The notes under the pieces were generated by a model. That model saw nothing but the letters and a program-made list of their open reading frames with translations, had not been told where the DNA came from and searched no databases. A stretch of 56,006 bases of DNA from an uncultured Erysipelotrichaceae bacterium (GTDB taxonomy: Bacteria; Bacillota_I; Bacilli_A; RFN20; CAG-288): assembly GCA_902772915.1 (NCBI GenBank), contig CACYCE010000008.1, forward strand, positions 1-56,006, written 5' to 3'. Numbering within the stretch: the first letter of the stretch is position 1; each line of letters begins with the position of its first letter. This document shows positions 17,707 through 25,800 of the stretch, piece after piece. The position numbers and the translations under genes were made by a program.

Positions 17707-19030
17707 ATTTTTTATCGTAATAATCAGAATTTCTTTTGACTTGTTCCCATTTAACGTTCTTTTTCATACCTCCAAACATCAATGAGAAGGCGTAGAAGAG
17801 AACGTAGATTATAAAGAAGAAGACTAAGCCGACAAACTGACTTTTTTTCTTAGCTCCGTATTTCTTGTATTCAGTAGCAGTCATAACTGTAGGAACTAAC
17901 ATACCAAATAGCAAATAGAAGGCTGCTACAGTTATAGCTATAGCTATTAAAGCAGTGAAGATTGCTGAAGAGAAGTATTGAGTATTGAACATGCTTAGAG
18001 GAATGAAATTATTCGCAGCAAGCCCTCCAAAGATAAAGAAGTAAGCGAAGAATAATAAGAACCAGGTGAAGAAGATTCCTCCTATAGAAACCCATATATA
18101 AGTAGTGTAAGTTTCTAAGTAAGTAAATTTGAAGGTCTTGAAGAACATCTTCAACATCTTACCCATTTTTTCTTTTAATAAGACTTTATTACCAGCGGCA
18201 ATTCTCTTATTTCTAATAGCAGTATCATGACCAGTAGAAGGGAGGTCTTCATAGACTATAGCATCTTCAACAAAGCGGATAGTTTTACCTTCTAACATTC
18301 TATTGAAAGTATATTCAGTATCTTCACAGATAGAAGTGACATCGTAACCGTTAGATTCTAGTAATAATTTTCTAGACATCGCTGCTCCAGGTCCGTTAGG
18401 ATGGGCGGATAATTTCATAACTTCTCTTGCTCTAGAACCGAATCTAGAATCGAAGCAATAAAAGAATGAACAAGCTTTTGTAAAGAAGTTTTGCGCTCCA
18501 TTAATTGCTCCTTCATAAGGGCGAGAGAATTCTGAACCGCTTTGATAAGCATCGTTCATCAAGGAAGTGAATTCATCGTTGATGTGGTTATCAGCATCTA
18601 ATCTAATGATGATTTCTGTGTCCTTATCATTTTCTAATATATAGTCGATCCCGTATTTAAGAGGGTAGAGAGCCATTCTGTGTTTAGGATCTGGGTCATC
18701 GTGAACTAGGACAATCGCTCCAGCTCTACTTGCTTCTTGAGCGGTGTTATCAGTGCAATTATTAGCAACGACGTAGACATTAAATAATTCTTTAGGATAT
18801 TTTTGATTATCTAGAACAGATTTAACTGTGTTGTAGATAACTGAAGATTCGTTTCTAGCCGGTATGATATAAGCGATTTTAGCTTTTTTATCAGATTTAG
18901 GGAAAGTTTTCTTCTTACATACTAAAGCTACTATAATCTCAATCAATTGGACCAGAAGAAGTAAGGCGAATAAACCGAGGACGACGTAATTAACTATTCT
19001 TAAAACTACGAATAAATATTCATACCACAT
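17705..19030 (-). CDS. GT2-family membrane glycosyltransferase
   Basis: A 441-residue processive-type GT2 enzyme. An N-terminal membrane helix (about 5-38) precedes the GT-A domain: IIPARNES (about 56), VVANNCTDNTAQEA (about 87), RLDADNHI (DxD, 145-147), AHPNGPGAAMSRKLL and ICEDTEYTFNRML (catalytic Asp, about 233). Three further hydrophobic segments near 310-420 complete a topology like polysaccharide synthases. The sugar and acceptor cannot be told from sequence; envelope glycan or exopolysaccharide synthesis is inferred. A TATAAT box on the minus strand (19044-19039) lies so close to the ATG that the message would be nearly leaderless, and no Shine-Dalgarno site is visible. Confidence 0.88.
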   Translation of the reverse strand: MWYEYLFVVLRIVNYVVLGLFALLLLVQLIEIIVALVCKKKTFPKSDKKAKIAYIIPARNESSVIYNTVKSVLDNQKYPKELFNVYVVANNCTDNTAQEASRAGAIVLVHDDPDPKHRMALYPLKYGIDYILENDKDTEIIIRLDADNHINDEFTSLMNDAYQSGSEFSRPYEGAINGAQNFFTKACSFFYCFDSRFGSRAREVMKLSAHPNGPGAAMSRKLLLESNGYDVTSICEDTEYTFNRMLEGKTIRFVEDAIVYEDLPSTGHDTAIRNKRIAAGNKVLLKEKMGKMLKMFFKTFKFTYLETYTTYIWVSIGGIFFTWFLLFFAYFFIFGGLAANNFIPLSMFNTQYFSSAIFTALIAIAITVAAFYLLFGMLVPTVMTATEYKKYGAKKKSQFVGLVFFFIIYVLFYAFSLMFGGMKKNVKWEQVKRNSDYYDKK

Positions 19031-19114
19031 ACATAAAAATTATAACATCTATCACTACGATTTAAAAATATCTTTAGTTTAGGTTACGCCAATATAAATG
19101 AATAATTGGCAAGA

Positions 19115-19162
19115 AATAAAAAAGGATTGATTTTTAATTACCAATCCTGTTGTTTTTAAATG
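19115..19162. repeat. Left copy of a 48/49-bp direct repeat (terminator-like) bounding the island
   Basis: This 48-base stretch matches 20325-20373 except for one region differing by a base insertion. It contains AGGATTG / CAATCCT stem arms and an A/T tract, so on the minus strand it reads as an intrinsic terminator. The right copy is the natural terminator of the tRNA-Asp/tRNA-Gly unit. Confidence 0.85.
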
Positions 19163-19167
19163 TCTTT

Positions 19168-19234
19168 CTGTATATCAAATGATACCAATTTTAAGAACGA
19201 AAATTAACTCTGTATACTACATGATACCAGTTTT
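19168..19234. repeat. Two imperfect 25-bp repeats downstream of the island genes
   Basis: Segments 19168-19192 and 19210-19234 match at 21 of 25 positions, sharing CTGTATA and ATGATACCA, with starts 42 bases apart. They lie in the otherwise gene-free 19031-19253 interval, which besides these repeats and the left terminator copy shows nothing recognisable. Confidence 0.6.
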
Positions 19235-19253
19235 TTGGCAAATGACGACATTT

Positions 19254-19856
19254 TTAATTGTGGCCAACACTCCTATTGTTTAAAAACGACTCAATTTTAA
19301 TAGCAACTTCTTTTACTGATTGCATGTCATTTGATTTGATTTTAATGGTTTCGCCATCTTTTATGTATTTGATAATTAACTTCCCGTAGGAATGCTTGTA
19401 GAAAATAAACACTTTACCAGCAGGAATCAAGCCCATATTTTCTATTTTTATTTTAACTATTTTATTAAGAGGAACAGAATGGTAAACTCTTCCAGATAGA
19501 ACCTTTAATACTTGAGTTGTTTCATCCAAAACAACAACATTATCTCCTTTTGAGAGTTGATTTTTGGAAATCATAAAAGGCACAAAAAATAAGAAGACTC
19601 CAGCGATTATTGCAGTAATCCAAATCAAGACATATTTCCAAATAGGCGAGGCTGGAGGAACGGGTTTATATGATGAGCGTCCGTTTTCATAATCCCGCAA
19701 GTCCATATTGTATAGCCATAGATCGTATTCATAGTTCGTATGAACCAACCAGAAAACAAAGCCTCCAATTCCTAATGCCAAAATCAAAAGGACGATGGCT
19801 AATGCCACCACCGATCCTTTTGAATCTACATATTTTTTCCCGAGTATTTTATTCAT
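19254..19856 (-). CDS. Two-helix membrane protein of unknown function (island gene)
   Basis: A 200-residue protein with a membrane segment at about 16-38 (VVALAIVLLILALGIGGFVF), an extracytoplasmic Tyr/Pro-rich loop and a second membrane segment at about 72-95. A soluble C-terminal half of beta-strand character follows (VVVLDETTQVLKVLSGRVYHSVPL, KVFIFYKHSYGKLIIKY), reminiscent of bacterial PH-like domains but not assignable. Codon use differs from neighbours: ATA for Ile, GTG/GTA for Val, TCA/TCG for Ser and mixed Leu codons, against TCT/TTA elsewhere. Together with the flanking repeats this points to horizontal origin. Its ATG follows the stop of the upstream 86-residue gene with no gap, so the two form one unit. 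Confidence 0.65.
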   Translation of the reverse strand: MNKILGKKYVDSKGSVVALAIVLLILALGIGGFVFWLVHTNYEYDLWLYNMDLRDYENGRSSYKPVPPASPIWKYVLIWITAIIAGVFLFFVPFMISKNQLSKGDNVVVLDETTQVLKVLSGRVYHSVPLNKIVKIKIENMGLIPAGKVFIFYKHSYGKLIIKYIKDGETIKIKSNDMQSVKEVAIKIESFLNNRSVGHN

Positions 19857-20117
19857 CTATCCCAAATCACCCATAATAATTAGAGGATCAGTAGCTTGTT
19901 TGACAACCATGTGTCCAATTTCAATGTCTACGGTATTTTCCGAAGCTAATGTAGGGAGAACTCTGACAATGGAAACGCAATCTTTACTATTGCCTTTTTT
20001 TGAAACAAACGATCTCAGCGGTTCCTGAAGTTCATTAAAGTCAGTACCTTCAAGTTCGTTAAATTGATCGTGTCGTACATAGATAGTTGTTTTGATAAGG
20101 CGTAGTTTCTTACTCAT
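19857..20117 (-). CDS. 86-residue hypothetical protein (island gene)
   Basis: A short soluble protein with no motif I recognise. It begins MSKKLRLIKTTIYVRHDQFN, has a central Lys/Ser-rich stretch (SFVSKKGNSKDC) and a hydrophobic C-terminus (HMVVKQATDPLIIMGDLG). An AGGAACC ribosome site lies just upstream of ATG 20117. It is immediately followed by the membrane protein at 19254, so the two are likely co-expressed and may work together. Presence only inside the repeat-bounded island, with codon use unlike the core genes, suggests an accessory cargo gene. No function is proposed. Confidence 0.6.
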   Translation of the reverse strand: MSKKLRLIKTTIYVRHDQFNELEGTDFNELQEPLRSFVSKKGNSKDCVSIVRVLPTLASENTVDIEIGHMVVKQATDPLIIMGDLG

Positions 20118-20202
20118 AAAGGTTCCTCAAAAATCCAATCAATTGGCTATGCTTTTATAAGTATTTTAAATTTACCACAAAAAAATGTAAAAAGTCACTA
20201 TG

Positions 20203-20225
20203 CCACGGGAAACACCACGGGAAAC
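20203..20225. repeat. Tandem 11-bp repeat upstream of the island genes
   Basis: CCACGGGAAAC occurs twice with a single base between (20203-20213 and 20215-20225), about 85 bases upstream of the 86-residue gene. It may be a protein-binding site or part of an integration end. The remainder of 20118-20324 shows no convincing gene. Confidence 0.55.
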
Positions 20226-20324
20226 TTAAAAGGACTAATTTTCATTTCTTTATATATGTCTTTTGCAATTGGGTGATGTCTCCTTTTATGGATAATCAAA
20301 TCTATCAAAAAAGCCCCTAAATAT

Positions 20325-20373
20325 AATAAAAAAGGATTGATATTTTAATTACCAATCCTGTTGTTTTTAAATG
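20325..20373 (-). terminator. tRNA-unit terminator; right copy of the island-bounding repeat
   Basis: Directly after the 3' end of tRNA-Gly the minus strand reads AGGATTG, a 12-base loop, then CAATCCT and a T-run, an intrinsic terminator. The last two bases overlap the encoded CCA. It is duplicated at 19115-19162. Confidence 0.88.
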
Positions 20374-20445
20374 GAGCAGGTGACGGGAATCGAACCCGCG
20401 TAATCAGCTTGGAAGGCTGAAATTCTACCATTGAACTACACCTGC
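20372..20445 (-). tRNA. tRNA-Gly (anticodon UCC)
   Basis: Read on the minus strand: a 7-bp acceptor stem GCAGGTG/CACCTGC, anticodon loop CTTCCAA with anticodon TCC, T-loop GTTCGATTC and an encoded TCCA end. It lies 4 bases downstream of tRNA-Asp in the same direction. Confidence 0.96.
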
Positions 20446-20449
20446 TTAG

Positions 20450-20525
20450 TGGCGGATCATACGAGAATCGAACTCGTGATCTTCTCCGTGACAGGGAGAC
20501 ATGTTAACCGCTACACCAATGATCC
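20450..20525 (-). tRNA. tRNA-Asp (anticodon GUC)
   Basis: Minus strand: acceptor GGATCAT/ATGATCC, anticodon loop CTGTCAC (anticodon GTC), T-loop GTTCGATTC, discriminator G and encoded CCA. An upstream TTGAAA (20564-20559) with an AT-rich -10 region near 20535-20540 is a weak promoter candidate for the Asp-Gly unit. Confidence 0.96.
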
Positions 20526-20575
20526 GTGCTTGAATATAATTACATATTGAAAATTATTTTTCAAGTATTAAGAAT

Positions 20576-20614
20576 AAAAAAATGAGGGGAAACTAACATA
20601 CTTCCTCTCATTTT
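20576..20614 (-). terminator. Terminator of trxA
   Basis: A-run, AATGAGGGGAA and TTCCTCTCATT arms (one G-U pair) and a 9-base loop; on the minus strand it ends in a T-run just before the tRNA promoter region. Confidence 0.85.
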
Positions 20615-20630
20615 GATAATTAATTTAAAA

Positions 20631-20945
20631 TTATTCGCCGAAAGATTCTTTGATTACTTTTTCGACATCGCCTTTGTAGCGGAAGCCGACAAAGCCACCA
20701 ACTTCTTTGCCATCTTTGAAGAAATGGACGTTAGGAATATTGAATACACCATATTCTTGAGCTAAAGAAGGGAGTTCATCAACGTTAACTTTAATTAATT
20801 TGATAGAAGCATCATTAGCTTCAATTTCTTCTAAGACAGGACCTAATTGTCTGCAAGGTCCACACCAGTCAGCGAAGAAGTCGACGACGGCTTTTCCAGA
20901 AGCGATTTCATCTTTAAATTCTTTGACAGATTGTACAATTTTCAT
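20631..20945 (-). CDS. trxA: Thioredoxin
   Basis: A 104-residue thioredoxin, the normal length. The active site FFADWCGPCRQLGP (Cys 28 and Cys 31) and the cis-proline segment FNIPNVHFF are intact. It reduces protein disulfides in the cytoplasm and normally depends on thioredoxin reductase, which is not in this window. A GAGGT ribosome site precedes the ATG. It is 44 bases downstream of the TraX-like gene on the same strand, so it could be co-transcribed with it. Confidence 0.97.
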   Translation of the reverse strand: MKIVQSVKEFKDEIASGKAVVDFFADWCGPCRQLGPVLEEIEANDASIKLIKVNVDELPSLAQEYGVFNIPNVHFFKDGKEVGGFVGFRYKGDVEKVIKESFGE

Positions 20946-20989
20946 AATTTAATACCTCGTATGTTTATATATTAACCTCATTTGTAATT

Positions 20990-21889
20990 TTAGAAAAGTA
21001 AAACGCTTACTATTCCACCCATACCAAAGTAAAAGATGAGGTAGAATATGACTACATGTAAAGGGTAATAGAGATAAAAAGTGCAAGTTAAGAATTTATT
21101 AGATATACCTTTTCTCCCTGAATAAAAAATTAAAATCAAACCTGCTAAAGCTGAGTATTGCATATAGGCAAAAGGTATAGAGAAGTTAGCAAATAAAGGA
21201 TTAGTTACTCCGTATAATTTGTAGAAAACTAACATGATCATATTGACTATTAATAACATGCCTGCAGAGTAGATATTTTGAATAAGTCTTCCGTTTATTG
21301 AATAGACAACATCAGGATCTAATCCGCTGTTTTCTGCTAATCTTTTTTCGTGGAATAAGGTTAAATATCTCGCAACCATGAATCCGATGTACATCAATAA
21401 TCCATAAGTTCCATATTCACAATAGAAAGGGAAGAAAGGGAAATCAGAAAGAATGATGATAGTCGCAGGAATAATAGCTAAGAAAGAAAATTTATTTTGT
21501 TGATTTACTAAAGATGAAATCAAAGCACATAAGCCTAAAGTCAATAATGCGTTAGAGATATTTTGCTTAGTAATTAAAAATACTACTAGGTACATAATTC
21601 CACCTAGAACCATCAATTTTAATGAATATAGATAGGAATTTTTTGATCTTAATGTACCTTCGTAAGTTAAAAAAGCAAATAGAGGGAAGGCCAATCTTCC
21701 TAAAATTCTGAACACTTCATATAAAGGCCAACCTTGAGGGATAAAAAATAGACCAATGTGGTCGATAGTCATCACTATACAAGCGATGATTTTTAAAATA
21801 AAGTGGTCGATAAAAAGGTATTTTTGACTAGGTTGATCTTCACCTAAATGAAGTGAGAAGAAATCTTTTTTTTCTAAATATTCTTGCAT
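20990..21889 (-). CDS. TraX-family membrane protein
   Basis: A 299-residue polytopic membrane protein. The TraX signature is visible near the N-terminus: LKIIACIVMTIDHIGLFF, then FRILGRLAFPLFAFLTYEGTLRSKN. Some eight hydrophobic stretches follow. In the F plasmid TraX acetylates pilin, but chromosomal members in Bacillota are not tied to conjugation and no transfer gene is nearby. A membrane acyltransferase-like role in the envelope is the best guess. It starts 1 base after the stop of the CPBP protein gene, so the two are translationally linked. Confidence 0.85.
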   Translation of the reverse strand: MQEYLEKKDFFSLHLGEDQPSQKYLFIDHFILKIIACIVMTIDHIGLFFIPQGWPLYEVFRILGRLAFPLFAFLTYEGTLRSKNSYLYSLKLMVLGGIMYLVVFLITKQNISNALLTLGLCALISSLVNQQNKFSFLAIIPATIIILSDFPFFPFYCEYGTYGLLMYIGFMVARYLTLFHEKRLAENSGLDPDVVYSINGRLIQNIYSAGMLLIVNMIMLVFYKLYGVTNPLFANFSIPFAYMQYSALAGLILIFYSGRKGISNKFLTCTFYLYYPLHVVIFYLIFYFGMGGIVSVLLF

Positions 21890-21890
21890 G

Positions 21891-22799
21891 TTATCTTATG
21901 AATCCTGGAATTAAATATGAGATGGTAGAAATTATAGATGAACTATTCCCACTTCTATTGTTAATGGCAATAGAAATGTAGAGCATTACTACTGAGAGTA
22001 AATTGTTAAAACAGTGAACTAGGAAAGAGTGAGTAGGATTTCTATATTTATCGTAAGCGTAGGATAAGAATAGCCCTCCAATCATGTAAGTAGGGATGGA
22101 CAGTAATTCAATATAAAGGTCATTTCTCGAGGATGATTGAATAGAACTAATGATACCTTCTAGAACGTGAATTGAAGCGAAGACTACAACTACAGCAATA
22201 TAAGCCCATACTCGAGAGTAACGTCTTATAGCTTCAAATAAACCTAATCTATATGTGATTTCTTCAGTGATAGGAGCAAATAAAACCGTGAAAGGAATAA
22301 CTAAATAACCATAAGAGAGAAGTTGTTGATTTAATCCTGCTTGATTGGCGTTAGTGCCGGTAATATTTATAGCGCTCATAATGGCGTTTTCCACTTGGCT
22401 ATAGAGAATATTTAAGCCTAGCATTGCAAGAAAGACAAATAAGGCAAAAAGATAAGTTCCACCTTTAGTGAAAGCTTTAAGTTTGCTAAGCGTACCTTTT
22501 TTATCGAAAGCAAAGAGGAGACCTACTAAAATTCCCAATAGTAATAAATAAGTAAAAAAGTTAGTGAACGCTCCTATTTTTATGTTCAATAAATTCTTTT
22601 GTGCTTGAGTTAATTCCGCTATTTTTACATTGTCTACAGAGACGATGATATTAGTGCAAATTGTGCTTAGTACTGTACCTAGCAATTGAAACCCTGCAAA
22701 GCCTATGACAAAAAGAATGATGCAATGGGTGACTTTCAGACTGCTTACAGCCTTTTCTGATTCGTTTAATTCTTTTTTAGAATCTTGGTAGATAATCAT
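21891..22799 (-). CDS. CPBP-family intramembrane metalloprotease
   Basis: A 302-residue membrane protein of the CPBP (CAAX protease/bacteriocin-processing, Abi) family. The hallmark motifs are present: APITEEITYRLGLFEAIRR (EExxxR, about residue 178), FASIHVLEG and HCFNNLLS, giving the predicted metal-binding Glu/His residues. About seven or eight hydrophobic segments surround them. Family members cleave membrane peptides or give bacteriocin self-immunity; the substrate here is unknown. It is the first gene of a CPBP-TraX(-trxA) unit and divergent from the giant repeat protein. The double-glycine-like peptide at 53817 is far away, so no link is claimed. Confidence 0.87.
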   Translation of the reverse strand: MIIYQDSKKELNESEKAVSSLKVTHCIILFVIGFAGFQLLGTVLSTICTNIIVSVDNVKIAELTQAQKNLLNIKIGAFTNFFTYLLLLGILVGLLFAFDKKGTLSKLKAFTKGGTYLFALFVFLAMLGLNILYSQVENAIMSAINITGTNANQAGLNQQLLSYGYLVIPFTVLFAPITEEITYRLGLFEAIRRYSRVWAYIAVVVVFASIHVLEGIISSIQSSSRNDLYIELLSIPTYMIGGLFLSYAYDKYRNPTHSFLVHCFNNLLSVVMLYISIAINNRSGNSSSIISTISYLIPGFIR

Positions 22800-22842
22800 T
22801 TTACTTTGAGAATTCTTTGCAGTATTGCAAGCTTTATTATAT

Positions 22843-22848
22843 TATAAT
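22843..22848 (+). promoter_or_regulatory. -10 box for the giant repeat protein gene
   Basis: TATAAT ends 18 bases before ATG 22867, implying a leader of about a dozen bases. No well-spaced -35 box is evident (TTGCAG at 22817 is 20 bases away). Confidence 0.4.
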
Positions 22849-22866
22849 AACAAAGAGAAAGATATT

Positions 22867-25800
22867 ATGAATTTTGCACCTATTTTTGCAGATATCAACC
22901 AAATTTTGTCTTATATCAAGTGGGATTACTTTTTTATAATTCTCGCTGTTTTTGCTTTGATAGGAGCTTTAGCTTGTCTAATTAGAGGCATCTATCGCTC
23001 GACGACTAGGTATATCGCTGAAGGTATTTTAATAATCGTCTTGATTTTCACTATGAATCCTCTGGTCAATTTAGTTTCAGGTATCGATATAGGAGGTATG
23101 TTCCATATCGGCAGTATCAATATAAGTGGAACTGCAATTCAAGTGACGACAGTCGATGTAACTTTACAAAAGATATTAGCGGCATATTTTAATCTATCTA
23201 CGGCGACCTCACCTCAATTGAACAATTCGGTTATGGCTCTTTCTCACGCTGTTATCGGTTTAGCTCTATTTATCGTTGGAATGCTTTTGATAATTTTGAT
23301 TCTTGCACCTTTGTTAGGCTTAGCGTTCTACGCTTTATCTTTCTGCCTATTCCTTCCTAAAGAAACTAGAAAGACAAAAAAGCATCGTTTGGTATCTTTC
23401 TTTGTCGGCTTAGTTTGTTCAATAGTTATAGGTACAATCTTTATCTCACCTTTATCTAGCGTTGTTAATTCTGCATCTAATGTCGCAGTTGCGGTCAATA
23501 AAGCTGATGCTAAGACAAAGGAGAATTTGAAGAATTATCAAGCTTACATCGATTTATTAGCTTCCTATCAAGATTCCGCTTTCTTTAAAACTATGACTTT
23601 CGGTTCAGGTAACCCCGATAATGCTTTAGATTCAAAAATTATGGGTCAAGTTAGTACCTCTACAATAAATGGAGTTACTTTCGCATTTAACGATTTTGTC
23701 AAGGCTGTAGGAGATATCATAAATGTAGCTTTACCTGCAGTATCAATAGGGGAGACTACTACAATCGATTTTTCGATACTTTTACAAAAAGAAACATTCA
23801 ATACTATTTTTTCTAAAATCTCTCAATGGCAATTTTTAACTGCGATTTTGCCCGCTTTAGCTCAATATGGAATTAATTCTGCTGATCCTAACGGTGATTT
23901 AGGTATCAATATCGCTGGAGCGGATTTTGAAGGTGCTATTAACAACATCGATGATGTTTTCAATTATATGTACGATGGTATTATCTCTCCTACTGTCAAA
24001 GCTAACGAAGGAAAAGATTTTAGTAATTTTCAAGATTTAGTTATCACTTATGATTACAAATACAAAGAAAATGTAAAAAGTGGTATTAAAATCTTAAAAG
24101 ATAGTTCTGTCCTCGCTTCTATTTCTCCTTTATTAATCAAGAGTTTAGTTAAATCTAACGAAACTGGATTCTTCAAATTTGATCAGAAAACATTTGATAT
24201 ATCTCACTTCTTAGGCGATTTAGATAACTTAGTAGAATTCATATTCGATTCTTTAAGAGCTATGGGTAAATCTACTTTGAAGATTTCTGAGATGCCTAGT
24301 CTTATCGATGATATTTTACAATTCACCACTACCTCAACTGAAAATTACAATAAAGTTATTAGACCTTTAATCGTAGGGGGTAATATTGAACTACCTGCTG
24401 ATTCTAAGTTAGGTTTACCTGCTGAGACAATAACTAATTTCAGCGGTATGTTAGGTTTGAATTTACTATCTACAGATTATGTTGATTATTCAGCTTTAGT
24501 AACTACTTTAACTTCTTCTTCTGAAACTTCTGGAGCCATAGGTCAATATATAACTAACGAGACTATGGATAAAGTTGGTGCTAAACTCAATACATTAGAT
24601 GCCGATGGCAGAAAGTTAGAGTTTGGCAAGGTTTTAGATGCTTATTATGAAATGGCTAAGTTGAAAGAATCCGGCGTCGATTTAAATCATTTAGATTTAG
24701 AAAATCCTACTCACGTCAATGCTATTAAGTCTATGATTTCTAAATTGGATGGTTCATCTTTTGCGGAGATGATCATACCTGATGTCGCTAGAAAGATCTT
24801 CGCTGATGCTGGCGCTAGTGATATGTTATACGGCTTATCAATCGATGATTTTAATTTACATCCTGTCGACGCTGCAGGTAAATCTATCTTGATTCCTGAA
24901 TTAGTTAAAGTTTTCGATTTGACTAGCGATGCTTATGCAGTTTCTAAAGTCTTGTCGAAGACTGGTCAAACTACTAAGCAAATTCTCGATAGTTTAGATG
25001 AGTCTACTAGAAATGGAATTAAGAAGGTTCTTAACGGCATCTACGACTCTAAGATTTTAAATCCTGAACGAAAAATCAATGGCAAAGAAGGCGATGATAG
25101 TTTAGCTAAAAACGTCAACTTTAATTTCATCGTCACAAATTTATTCAAACTAGAATCGCTGCAAGATTTAGGGTTTGTGGTTCCTTCTGATTTATCTTCT
25201 ATCGATTGGAAAGATGAAGTTAACTATAATGGAGTAGTCACCAAGAAAGGTGAGATTTCTCGAATTGTCGATGGTTTAAAGATCTTCAATGAAAATTCTG
25301 AAATACTCGCTAGTGATTCTATATCTCTAGATAGTTTAGCCCAAGGTGATTTAGTTTCTAATTTATTTGCTACTTTAGGCTCATCTAAGTTGTTCCAACC
25401 TAGTTTAGGACCAATTCTTGATGCTAAAGTCGCTGCAAATTTGAAGACTCAATTTGGTATCAATGTTTCTTTTGCTCACATTGTTGATTGGGAACAAGAA
25501 GGCATCAATTTCCAAAAGGTCGTTAAGAATATTTCTGCGGCTTCCTCTGCTGGTCAAATTCAATGGGATTCTTTAACTAACGATCAAATTAATTCATTGT
25601 TAGTAAGCTTAGCCAAAACTGATATGCTTTCTGTTCAAGTTGACGACAATGGCTTATACGTCGATAAATTTGGCGAAATGGTCTTCAATTTATTGGACAA
25701 AGCCGGTTTATCTGCTGAAGTCCTAGGTAATTCTTTAAGCAAATCTGATTTCAGCATCGTCGAAAATAATCAAACTGGTAGCTTAAAACCTTCTTTCAAT

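Noticed and set aside
19670-20028. Two overlapping + strand frames inside the island
   Set aside because: They are antisense to the two island genes, which have better start signals and a clean zero-gap arrangement.
20200-20229. Nine-codon + strand frame reading MPRETPRET
   Set aside because: It is produced by the tandem CCACGGGAAAC repeat and has no ribosome site.
20990-22799. TraX and CPBP proteins as part of a conjugative element or bacteriocin locus
   Set aside because: No other transfer, relaxase or bacteriocin genes are adjacent, and both families are common as chromosomal membrane proteins.
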